A stretch of DNA of 64,000 nt, from the NCBI GenBank assembly GCA_029216955.1, contig JANAVB010003400.1:16953451-17017450 (forward strand), written 5' to 3'. Below, piece by piece: positions 53,741 through 64,000 of the stretch; position 1 is the stretch's first letter, and each line of letters opens with the position of its first letter. The notes under the pieces are model-generated. The model searched no databases and was not told where the DNA came from. It saw only the letters and a list, made by a program, of their open reading frames with translations. Source of the DNA: Iris pallida. Its lineage: Eukaryota > Streptophyta > Magnoliopsida > Asparagales > Iridaceae. The position numbers were made by a program, and so were the translations under genes.

Positions 53741-53856
53741 TGCAAACGAATTTGATCGCACAACTTGTGCTCGAAAAGTGTATTTAGTTTAAGACATGCG
53801 CAATATGTATAATTCAAAGTATTTCAAAACTTTGAAGTTTTTCAAATTTTGAAAAC

Positions 53857-53870
53857 TTTGAAGGAGGTCA
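53857..53870 (+). promoter_or_regulatory. Polypurine tract of Z
   Basis: TTTGAAGGAGGTCA directly before the 3' LTR, matching the W tract in sequence and place. Confidence 0.75.
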
Positions 53871-55022
53871 TGTAAAAAATAAAAATCAAGTTGTGGCGCT
53901 ATTTTGGGAGCTAGATATCAGATTGTGCCATAATTATCAACTTGCACGAGAGATAGATTGTGCACGAGACAGGTTGCGCGAGTGCCATGTGACGGTCTTC
54001 TCGTAAAACTATAATAGCATTATCATTGCCTGACAGCTGACAACACATATATCATGGAAAATTTGTTCGAATCCCGCTCAATACGGCACTTGAGAAGATT
54101 TGGTCAGCTAGCAGTTTGCACAACGTATCAGGGTGCACGAGGTTGTACTTAGGCACAAGTTGGTACATTGCGCCTCCGCACAACCTGATAAAAATCGTGC
54201 AATGTGATCGAATTGATGAGCAGGATGACGTGGCGCATATGTCACTAACTTCGTAGAACGTGTCCACTATATTACTCACGACCGTACGCATCTTACTCAA
54301 ATGATGCCACGCGTCCACAGCAGTTAGTGCAACCGCTTGCGCAAGTTGCTACATTGTGCCCCCGTGCAACCTGACGAAGCTCACAAAATATGATCGAATT
54401 GATGTCCAGAGCAGGATGACATAGCACGCTTGTCACTAACTTCGTAGAACGTGTCCACTATATTGCTCACGACCATGCGCATCTCACTCAGATGATACCA
54501 CGCATCCACAGTAGTTGGTGCAACCGCTCGCACAAGTTGATACATTGCGCCCTCGCACAACCTGATGAAGCTCGCACAATGTGATCGAATTGATGTCCAG
54601 AGCAGAGTGACGTGGCGCGCATACAACTTACTTCATAGAACCTGTCCAATACATTATCCACGACCATGTGCATCTCACTCAAATGATGCCACATGTCCAC
54701 AGCAGTTGGTACAACCGCTCGCGCAAATGAACGGGGCCGTGCAACCTGAGGCGCACGTAACCCAGAATAACTGCTAAACAGTTATTTCAAGAACTCTATA
54801 AATAGAGTTTCAAATTAGTCTCAAAAAAGGATGAATTATCATAATCTCCTGACAAAGTGATGTTGCATCCTCCAAAGGCTCGTGTTTTCGATATCACATC
54901 GTCCAATAGATAAAGTGATTGTCTTCTGATCATATTCCTATAGTTGTACTTCCACAAAAATCAATTGTACCTTTTGTACTCTTTCTTAGTTTGTAGAAAT
55001 CAAACTTTTATTTTTGCAAACA
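53871..55022 (+). repeat. Z 3' LTR
   Basis: 1152 bp, TGTAAAAAAT to TTTGCAAACA. It holds three roughly 188-bp units (about 54150-54730) and a TATA box at 54797. It is clearly older than the LTR pairs of X, W and Y, with frequent differences from the 5' copy. Confidence 0.87.
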
Positions 55023-55174
55023 ATGTTATCAATTTAAGATAATCTTATGTGAACATGTTATCTTGCCTTGCACGAGCACAAACTCCAGGCTCGTGCGGCA
55101 TCACGCCCCAGCGAGGACGATGATTCGGGTAAAATCTAGCAAGGACGAGCGATTTCCCGGGTCGAGGCGTGACA
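55023..55174 (+). repeat. End of a V LTR, cut by the Z insertion
   Basis: ATGTTATCAATTTAAGATAATC through GCGTGACA matches 61786-61936. In the intact copy the preceding bases are CTGCTT, so Z integrated exactly there. The left part of this LTR should lie beyond the window's left edge. Confidence 0.8.
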
Positions 55175-55177
55175 AGT

Positions 55178-55189
55178 TGCTATCAGAGC
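55178..55189 (+). promoter_or_regulatory. V primer-binding site, first copy
   Basis: TGCTATCAGAGC, one mismatch to the initiator-tRNA-Met complement TGGTATCAGAGC, three bases after the LTR end. Confidence 0.75.
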
Positions 55190-56034
55190 GGTTCCATCCT
55201 CTGGACCATGAACGAATCTCTTTGACCCTCAGTTGCTTCGATATCGAAAATCAATTGACTCTAAGTTGTTTCCGCAACCGCATGGCTCATGGATCTGTTC
55301 GATGCTACATTGCATATTCCATACAATAAGTTTATATTAAGTGCGTACATCTGCCACAAGTATGTCATGACTATCATGATGTCTCCGAGTGCCATCGAAG
55401 AATGTTGGTTGCATAAAGTGCAACGAGGTATGAAATATTGGTTTTCTGAAGTGCAACAAAGCTACGAGTCATTGGTTGCACGACGTACAACGAATATGGT
55501 GATATTGGTTGCATGAAGTGCAATAAGATAGGTATTGATGGTCGTACGAAGTGCGAAGAGATACGTGTTGTTGGTTACACGAAGTACAACAAGTCGATAT
55601 ACGAGGCAATGCGTGCTATATGGCTATGCGAAAGGATAGCGATTTGTTGAACGGGATTGTGACCTTAAGTATCGAGAATAAGTCGTTGCATGAGTTACAA
55701 CGAGTAAGGTTTGGAAAATCGCGGATGTGATAGTAACGAATCGAGTTGCTTACTAAGTCGAGTTTGAGTAGGCGAACGTTTATGTTGGCCGAATGTCGCA
55801 TTGAGATTTGAATAAGCGAATGTTGCGTGTGTGATCGATATGATCACCAAGGCACGATTAGATTTGAATGAATGTCAAACTTGGACAAACAACTATCATG
55901 TTGGTTCAGTTGTTGTGCCAACTCAAGTAAGCGAACGCTAGAGCTAGGATCGGAAAAGATCACCACGAGATAGTTAACTTGAAATAAACGTCGGACCTAT
56001 GCGGAGTGTGATATCGAGTAATGACTCAATTTCG

Positions 56035-56128
56035 AGTGGTATATGCAATACCACTTGTGCGTTTAGTACAGCAAAGCATTATATCGATAACGATAGGCTC
56101 GATTTCTGAGTGGTATATGCATACCACT
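56035..56128. other. Pair of hairpins in V, first copy
   Basis: AGTGGTATATGCAATACCACT at 56035 and the near-perfect palindrome AGTGGTATATGCATACCACT at 56109. The same pair lies at 62797 and 62871 in the second copy. Confidence 0.75.
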
Positions 56129-59100
56129 TAGCGATAGCTATGTTAAGCCGTTTGGTGACTTGCAATAGATTGTGTCAAGACGATTGCGTTGGTTATGAAT
56201 GGTTTGTCCTCAACGGACGGAATAGTGCCGAGACTCGAGTGGGAATGACTTGATAGAAGTCGATGCAAGTATGCTTTGATGAATTGAGTTGAACAATTAT
56301 GTACGAAGTTGTACCCAAGGATGATACATCGGACAAGGATTCGTTAAGTGTAAGTCGAACGATAGGCTGAGCATAGCAAGGGAATGTTGCCTTGAGAAAA
56401 TAGTTAACTCAGTCAAATTTGTATTGAGTTAGTACGAAGACTTGTTCGAAAAGGGTTGAGTAGATACAAAGTAATCGTGCAAAACGAATTTGAGTTAGTA
56501 CGATGAGTCGGTAGCACGAAGTACGAGTTAGGAGTATGAGAATGGATATATGAATTGGAAATCATGTCTCGATGATGATAGTTAGTTACAACAGAATGGA
56601 TCTTGATACGTACGAGACTTAATTCGTATTCGAGTTCGGATGATAACACTGATTACAATAAATTGGAGCTTATGAGAGAGGAAGATGTTCAAGTTATACA
56701 TATCGATGATGGTATTGAGGCGTATCAAAGACGATATATAATAACTCGGGGATACTCTGATCGAATGAAGGAAAATTATGTTGGGCATTATTGTTGGATG
56801 AATAAGATACAAGTTAAGTTGATGTCAATTTGGATGATAATAATAGGAATGCTTAGAAGAATTTGAGAGTGGATGGATATTACTTGGATGAAAACGAAAG
56901 TGTCTTGAATGCTTCGTGGATAACCGCTGCGTGAACATTCTTGTCTTGTGCGAGCGCAACACCAGCCTTGCACATGCGTCACGCCGATTAGGATGACTAT
57001 TCTTCATGAGCGCTGGTATGGTGATTTATGTCCAGCGGGGATGGTTGAACTTACAAGGCGTGGTAAATTGGATTTAGTCTTGTGGTTTGATGCGAAGGTA
57101 AATTTGAGGATTGTTGTGATAAGCCTAGAGTGTGTCGGATATTGATCATGGATAAATAGACTCGTACCCAAGGCGAACAAATATTGCTCGGTTGCGATAG
57201 TGTTAACGGGAGTGCATGAGTGATTCGAGTAGTAGGTGCACATCAGTTGCGCGGGGGTAGATAAATTATGGATTAGTAAATTACGTCGGACTGGATAAAG
57301 TCTCATAGGAATTTTCAAGAATTGATTTGGCTCCCGATAGGATATAGCATGGTTCGTAGTAACTGTCCATCATTGATGATCATCAATTATCGAGCATAGT
57401 TTCGGGGCAGATGACCCTAGAAGACTTGAACGCCAAATCAAGTGAATGTTGAAGTCCCATAGGATGACCCAATGAAGTCGCATAAGAAATTTCGTCGAGG
57501 ATGAAGGATGATGTAGTGCATGTTGAGGATAAGTCTAAGCGAGTGAGTATCGTATTTCGGAAGTTAGCGAATAACCTTCGACTAGAATGAAATGGTCAGA
57601 AAAAAATTATGATCGATCGAATAAGTATGTAAATAGACTTGGTTGGTCGATGATCAAATAGATGTTGAGGAACACATATAGCATAGTAATGCGGTAAGGC
57701 GATTGCAAGAATTCTACAATGCACGAGAGTGATGAATAGTAGAATGACCCTAATAATTGTGTCGTAGATCGGTTTCAGTAACGATTAAGTTATATGTGTT
57801 CAGCGCACATTCTATGTTATGAAACGAACTAGTCGGGATTGATTCAAAAATTGAGCAAAGGATTCATACTCGGTCGAGAATCAGAGATGAGTGTATCGTA
57901 AGAGACCTTGGGTCGAAAAGATTGTTGCCTTTGAGCATCGTAGACTCAAGTTGACCTCTTGTATCGGGAGAACGCGAGCATAATGTCTGGATAAGTTACC
58001 TAGCGGGGTTAGCCCCAGATGCGTTGTATAGAAAATTTCGAGAACGTAAATTGTATTGGAATAGTTGCATACGATACATAGTACGGGTTATAGGTAAAGG
58101 AAGTTTGGACATGTTGGACTTAGTCCATGCCATTGAGGCAAGCTCAGGAATAGTTGAATATGGATTTGAGTTATGTGAGAAATAGAAAATGGTTGGACGA
58201 ATAGGCGTTACAGAGAATTATTGCGATCGGATGCGCAATGACTTAATGCAATGCGAGTGTTAGATGGCCGACGAGAAACTTATGGGATCGAAGTAAAGGT
58301 TTTAGTTAAGTTATACGCATAAATTTTTGGAAGATAATCACATGTTATAGAATAATACATACGAGAAGTATTTTTGAGAACATACGCTAAGATCTGACCA
58401 AGTCGAGTACGAAATAATCCATGCTTGAGGATTTAAGTTGAGTCTGTCAGCCTTGTCCCAGTATCCTACAACTGAGCTTGGCTAAAATGCATATATTGGT
58501 GGGACGCCTAAAATATGTGTATGATTCGAACTAAGTTGTATGATTCAAACGATAGCGGTACAAGATCATAAAACGATCTAGCAAAACACTTGGATTGAGT
58601 GTTGGTTTCGGTTCAAGGACGAACCTTATTTTGAGTGGTATATTATGTAATGCCCCGCTTCGCACGGTGCATTACGATGAGTCATTGACTCGAAGAGTTG
58701 CGTTGACCACATATAGTATCGATACGAATTGATGTAAAGCCTAAGTCCGGTTTGAACAAAATATCGACTTCGAGTGATCTGGTGTGCAGGCTATGCTTTT
58801 ATGTTGAATCATAAAGGGTCGACAATTTGCATTGTTCACTAAGGTGTCCGTAAAACCAAATCGTCGCCTTGTATTGGATTGTGGCATGGGTGTAGTAGGC
58901 CAAATCAATCAAGTAGTTCAACAGAATGGCTAAGAAGAGTTAGTCGTGCAACCAAGATATGGAATCGAGCCGCATCAGCTCGGCAAAACGACCAGGCGTA
59001 TCGGCTTAAGGTGGAAGGGATCTTGACTCTCTCTTCCAACTCCTTCAGGTCTAATAAAATGTATCCTTGTATGCGTAAGTTGCCATTAAGTTAGCGGGCG

Positions 59101-60417
59101 TGGCTTGAACGGTTAAAGGTCTTAGTATGTGTTGAATATTAAAATAGAACATTGAACAATTGAAATGACGTGCATCAAGTGTACGGGTCGTGGTAGGACG
59201 GTGATGGTAGAACATTGAAAGGTAATATCGAGATGTGCATCACGTGCACGACTCCAAGAACATTGAACACTAGGTCTGGAACACTGATTATGGTGTTAAG
59301 CGTGCCCTCGTGCACGGAAGCTACGAAATGACTAAGTAACTACGGAACAGCTGCTATATGAATAACTTATGAATGGAACGCGTTGAGTATAAGTATGAGA
59401 AGTCTAAACTGTTGGGCGTCGTATATCAATACGGATGTGTTGGGGCATAATGCCGATGGAACTTGAGATAGAGATAACGGAATATGTTTATGGAACGTAA
59501 ATATGTTTATGGAATGTGAGATTGGTTGGAATGATATGACTTATTTTCTGTGGTGCGTATTGCATGGTCAACGGACTCGGATGGTCCGTGCACGGGTGCG
59601 GCTTTCCTCGAACGGTTACGACCGGGGCACTAGGACCTTTCGGCCTATGAGGAAATTATGTATGGTATTTATGGTGCACATCATTAGGACAGGCTACGAT
59701 CGACCAGTGTTATGATAAGCTATGATATCAGTAAGTTTGGGATCCTTCAGATACTGGGCTAGCAACCCGTATTGGAGTGATCATAGGCTTACACATAAGG
59801 ATGCCAAGTCCATTACGGTGCGAAACACTGTGACCTTCATATAGGTAGGGTCGGTGGGCTGAGATTAGAGTTGGGTGCAGGCGCAGGGCCTGCCATCCTT
59901 ATGCATATGTCTAAGTATGGGTTGGTTGGCTGCACGAATTGTATGGTTGGTTATGCATATTTCTAACGATTGTAGGCTAAGCAAAACGAGACGGAAACAT
60001 GCACGATCACTATGCCTATGTTTATATTATGTCTAACTTTATCTGCTGTAGGAACACGGTATTAGATACATTTATAATAAGTTGCTATGCTTGAATATTG
60101 CCATGAAACTGACCCTAAGGCTAAATAGAAATATCACCAAAAAAGTTGCATGTTTCATTTGTTAGCCCAATGATTATATCATATTTTTGAATATGGCTAA
60201 TCAATTAAGTTTAACATAATACCATCACTAATATTCATGTAATCACTATCATGTTGCTACTTAAACTTAGCATTGTCCTGATCTTAGCATTGTCCTAAAT
60301 GTTATATATCATATTGCTATGCTTGTATCATATTGGTTTGCTTGTCTAACATGTATTTATAGACATGCTGTAAGCATGATCAAACATGATCAAACCAGGA
60401 CATATGCAATAGAGAAT

Positions 60418-61370
60418 TGTTGATGGGCCAAAGACGGCGTTGTACAAGAAGATTTCTCTGAACCGCCTAACGACCTATCCGAGGCCTCGCATCGGGGGTT
60501 CTACATCGTACTGGCAAATAGGCTACCCAAGAAATATTTTCAAAATACCCTTTCATTTTGAAAACAAGCCCATTTACAAAAGCCCAAACTACTTCCTAAC
60601 TGTCTGACATTTCAAAAAGCCCAAAACCAGTTTGCAAAAAACCTGACAGAACTCCAACAGAACTCCAGGAGAATTCGGCCAGAGTTCGGCCAGAATTCGG
60701 TCAGAGTTCGGCCAGAGTTCGGTTAGTGAACGTTGCTTTTTGAACTTGGTCTTCCTGCAGTTACGGATCCCAACGAGATTTTCTCATAGAGTTCTGTCCG
60801 AATTCTGTCCAAATTCTGTCAGAATTCTGCCTTTGGAAAAACTATAAATAGAGAAGGATTTCGATCATTTCAACACACTCATTCACTTTCATATCTCTTC
60901 TCTATAAGCCTATTACTTCTTCCAAAGTATTATGAGCTATTTCTTTTCAAATTCCAAGCCAGTTACAATCCTCTAGTCGATTTGCCAGTACGGTACGGTC
61001 TAAAAGTTTCAGAGTGGTTGTAATCAGAGGCTTGATTGAAGTTACACACTTCACAATTGAAGTTGGTCAAGTACTTCGGATCAAAGCTCGCGTTGTAGAA
61101 GTTGCAAGAACTTCGGATGAAAACTTGTGGTGATTTTTCATAGTGGATTCAACTGGAAGCTAGAGTTCTTCCAACTGGACTAGTCCTCAACAGAGGAAAA
61201 CCAGTATACATCCTTGTATTTGCGTTTGCTCTCTACTCTCTACTTTTATTTACATATCTGTGATATATTATCTGTGATCTTGTTACTAATATTTTTAAAT
61301 AGTTAATTTTCCGCTGCCTACTCTATTCATCCCCCCTCTAGAGTATTGCGCTTTACAACTCGTTCCTACA
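60418..61370 (+). mobile_element. Possible solo LTR of a Ty1/copia element inside the V LTR
   Basis: Starts TGTTGATGGGCC, has CTATAAATAGAG (about 60841), a leader-like CT-rich stretch, and ends with TTCATCCCCCCTCTAGAG and then CTACA, wording familiar from copia LTR ends. I could not find a target duplication, so the bounds are provisional. Confidence 0.35.
60671..60722. repeat. 12-bp minisatellite, about four copies
   Basis: Repeated AGTTCGGCCAGA with small changes; related TTCTGTCCGAA words follow at about 60790-60830. Confidence 0.8.
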
Positions 61371-61936
61371 ATCGGTCCTACATCACTAAATGTACTTAGT
61401 GTTGGTTGGGTGTGAGTGGGTCTTGATCAGTGCAATGAGGACAAAAGTACTAATCTCCCACTAGTTTGCTTGCAGGTTCAGGTAATGTTCGGCTCGGGGT
61501 GAGACTTGGCTGGGACCCACCGAGGCATGGAGTCCTTAGCATTTCAAGAGGAGCTACCGCATTGGCGTTCGAACTTGCAACATGGAAATGTTCGACCGAA
61601 GACTACTTGTTGGCTATAAAGAGGCATAATGTATGAAACAATGTAATCCTTTGTGAGCTAGAGAGATCATGAGCGTTGTAGCCAATTGGCATATCTAGTT
61701 GGGTTATTCAAAGCCTTTGTAACCTTCAGTTCTTTATTAATAAAAGAGATTCTTATTGTATACTTTGTTTTTTTTCTGCTGCTTATGTTATCAATTTGAG
61801 ATAATCTTATGTGAACCTGTTATCTTGTCTTGCACGAGCGCAAACTCCAGGCTCGTGCGACATCATGCCCCAGCGAGGACGATAATTCGGATGAAATATA
61901 GCGAGAAAAAGCGATTTCTCGGGTCGGGGAATGACA

Positions 61937-63540
61937 AGTTGGTATCAGAGCGGTTCCATCCTCTGGACCGTGAACGAATCTCTTTGACCCTCAGTTGCTT
62001 CGATATCGAAAATCAATTAACTCTAAGTTATTTTCGCAACCGCATGGCTCATGGATCTGCTAGATGATATATTAGATATTCCATACAATAAGTCTATATT
62101 AAGTGTGTACGTCTGCTATAAGTATGTCATGACTATCACGCTGTCTTTGAGTGCCATCGGAGAATGTTTATTGCACAAAGTATAACAAGTTATAAAATGT
62201 TGGTTTTCTGAAGTGCAACAAAGTTACGAGTCGTTGGTTGTACAACGTGCAACAAATATAGTGATATTAGTTGCATGAAGTGCAATGAGATAGGTATTGC
62301 TGGTCGCACGAAGTGCGAAAAGATACGTGTTGTTGGTTGCACAAAGTACAATGAGTCGATATACGAGGCGATGCGTGTTATGTGGCTATGCGAAAGGATA
62401 GCGATATGTTGAACGGGATTGTAACCTTAAGTATTGAGAATAAGTCGTTGCATTAGTTACAACGAGTAAGGTTTGGAAAATCGTGGATGCAATAGTAACG
62501 AGTCGAGTTGGTCGCTAACTCGAGTCTGAGTAGGCAAACGTTTATGTTGGCCGAATGTCACGTTGAGCTTTGAATAAGCGAATGTTGCGTGTGTGGTCGA
62601 TATGATCACCAAGGCATGGTTAGATTTGAATGAATGTCAAACATTGACGAACAACTATCATATTGGTTCAGTTGTTGTGCCAACTCGAGTAGGCTAACGC
62701 TAGAGCTGGGATCGAAAAAGATCGCCACGGGATAGTTAACTTGAAATAAACGTCAGACCTATGCGGAGTGTGTTGTCGAGTAATAACTCAATTTTGAGTG
62801 GTATACGCAATACCACTTGTGCGTTTAGTACAGCAAAGCATTGTATCGATAACGATAGGCTCGATTTCTAAGTGGTATATGCATACCACTTAGCGATAGC
62901 TATGTTAAGCCGTTTGGTGACTTACAAAAGATTGTGTCAAGACGATTGCATTGGTTATGAATGGTTTCTCCTCAACGGACGGAATAGTGCCAAGACTCGA
63001 GTAGGAATGACTTGATAGAAGTCGATGCAAGTATGCTTTGATGAATTGAGTTGAACAATTATGTACGAAGTTGTACCCATGGATGATACATCGGACAAGG
63101 ATTCGTTAAGTGTAAGTCGAACGATAGGCTGAGCATAGCGAGGGAATGTTGCCTTGAGAAAATAGTTAATTCAGTCGAATTTGCATTGAGTTAGTACGAA
63201 GACTTGTTCGAAAAGAGTTGAGTAGGTACGAAGTAATCGTACAAAACAAATTTGGGTTAGTACGATGAGTCGGTACCACAATTTGGAAGTACGAGTTAGG
63301 AATATGAAAATGGATATATGAATTGAAAATCGTATTTCGATGATGATAGTTAGTTACAACATAATGGATCTTGATACGTGTGAGACTTGATTCGTATTCG
63401 AGTTCGGATGATAACAGTGATTGCAACGAATTGGAGCTTTTGAGAGAGGAAGATGTTAAAGTTATGCATATCGAAGATGGTGTTGAGGCGTATCAAAGAC
63501 GATATGTAATAACTCAGGAATACTCTGATCGAATGACGAT
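61937..63540 (+). other. V internal region, second copy (truncated)
   Basis: Closely parallels 55175-56770, hairpins at 62797-62817 and 62871-62890 included. No gene recognised. LTR-internal-LTR-internal order is expected from unequal recombination between elements. Confidence 0.7.
61940..61951 (+). promoter_or_regulatory. V primer-binding site, second copy
   Basis: TGGTATCAGAGC, an exact 12-base match to the initiator-tRNA-Met primer complement, three bases after the LTR end. Confidence 0.85.
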
Positions 63541-63737
63541 AGTATTGAGGCTTATGAGAGAGGAAGATGTAATAATTCGACGTATCAAAGCATATCAAAG
63601 ACGATATGGTATTGAACCTGCTATCTTGCCTTGTACGAGCGCAAACTCGAGGCTCGTGCGGCATCATGCCCCAGCGAGGACGATGATTTGGATAAAATCT
63701 AGCGGGGATGAGCGATTTCTCGGGTCGGGGCATGACA
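63541..63737 (+). repeat. Rearranged V sequence ending in a third LTR end
   Basis: A short re-duplicated internal piece (GAGAGAGGAAGATGT, TATCAAAGACGATATG) joins an LTR end (CCTGCTATCTTGCC through GCATGACA). No primer site follows; chromovirus coding sequence starts at once, so this is probably the right-hand boundary of the V complex. Confidence 0.55.
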
Positions 63738-64000
63738 GAATGAAGCGGGAGATAGTTTGTTTTGTAGCAAAATGTTTAGTGTGTCAACAAGTTAAGGTTC
63801 AACATCAGATATCAGCAGGATTGCTCTAGCTATTAGCCATTCTAGAGTAAAAATGGAAGCAAATTACGATATATTTTATGATAAGATTTTGGAGGAGCCT
63901 GAGTGGCAGAGATGCAGTTTGGGTTATATTAGATCGACTCACGAAGGCAATCCATTTTTTGCCTTTCAAAGTGGGCCAATCTACGGAGGTGTTAGCCAAA
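63738..64000 (+). pseudogene. Chromovirus integrase fragment, continues past the window
   Basis: [20 protein letters not shown] (zinc-finger end) leads in one frame to GRDAVWVILDRLTKAIHFLP and FKVGQSTEVLAK. It parallels Y's integrase but is a different family. TAG at about 63827 and TAA at about 63848 interrupt it, and the first catalytic aspartate (expected ITMDF) reads ITIYF. Its upstream part should lie to the left of the whole nest. Confidence 0.85.

Larger units (their letters stand above)
55175..58645 (+). other. V internal region, first copy: no gene recognised
   Basis: About 3.5 kb with no retroelement protein in any frame that I can recognise. It is full of words such as TTGCACGAAGTGCAAC and AAGCGAACG. 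Its first 1.6 kb is repeated at 61937-63540, including two hairpins. It ends TTGAGTGGTATATTA just before the next LTR. Non-coding interior plus long LTRs suggests a LARD-like, non-autonomous chromovirus relative. Confidence 0.6.
58646..61936 (+). repeat. V LTR (complete) shared by two internal regions
   Basis: Begins TGTAATGCCCCG, a typical chromovirus LTR start, and ends GAATGACA, followed by a perfect primer site. 3291 bp, of which about 950 may be a later insertion (60418-61370). A TATA-like GGCTATAAAGAGG lies at about 61611 and an AATAAAAG signal at about 61738. Confidence 0.7.

Noticed and set aside
57000..58640. Search for decayed gag or pol in the V interior
   Set aside because: No zinc knuckle, protease, RT or integrase motif was found in any frame, so I call it non-coding, though heavy decay cannot be excluded.
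58879..59715. ORFs of about 70 codons in the V LTR
   Set aside because: No homology that I recognise, no conservation to compare with, and typical of chance ORFs at this length.

Overview
This window is plant nuclear DNA and consists almost entirely of nested LTR retrotransposons. I see no independent host gene, rRNA, tRNA or CRISPR array. The plant signature is the set of lineages: Ty3/gypsy Tat-type elements (large, dual RNase H, additional antisense genes) and Ty3/gypsy chromoviruses of the Del/Tekay type. The size and depth of the nest suggest a large, repeat-rich angiosperm genome. The species cannot be told from the sequence.

The layout is a stack of insertions. The base layer is a broken chromovirus integrase (63738-64000, running off the right edge). 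On it lies a tandem, apparently non-coding, LARD-like LTR element, called V (55023-63737; full LTR 58646-61936, initiator-tRNA-Met primer sites). Into an LTR of V went Z, a very large Tat/Ogre-like element of about 18 kb of its own sequence. Z spans positions 1-55022: 5' LTR 1-1065 (left edge cut by the window), 3' LTR 53871-55022. Three younger elements then landed in Z. X (4866-15599, +) has 3.7-3.8 kb LTRs and no recognisable genes. W (16147-29290, -) is a second Tat element distantly related to Z. Y (39064-52360, +) is a Tekay chromovirus with 4.1 kb LTRs and a perfect CAGAC target duplication. If X, W and Y are mentally removed, Z's gag, protease, RT, RNase H and integrase read in order on the + strand, and its antisense gene continues across the Y insertion in the same frame.

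The most unusual content is on the antisense strand of the two Tat elements. Downstream of integrase, both carry their own gene set with plant-type TATA boxes. Z has a multi-exon, plant-mobile-domain-like gene (53621 to 35365, -) and a small gene (34527-34237, -). W has three small genes (17671, 18352 spliced, 19578; +). The small gene next to integrase is homologous in W and Z. In both it sits behind the same ordered promoter arrangement: several copies of a CAGAGGTA...GGACGTGA-like element, then GAACGG-type repeats, then a TATA box. This conserved antisense module is my best candidate for an undescribed system.

Other points are a probable 93-bp GT-AG intron inside the integrase of Y, a 311-bp terminal LTR duplication in W, family-specific words shared between LTRs and gag-coding tandem repeats, paired hairpins in V, and shared cis-sequences suggesting that X is mobilised by Y-like elements. 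All polyproteins are broken by stops, frameshifts or deletions. Boundaries come from reading LTR ends, target duplications and frames by eye; no alignment or database search was run.
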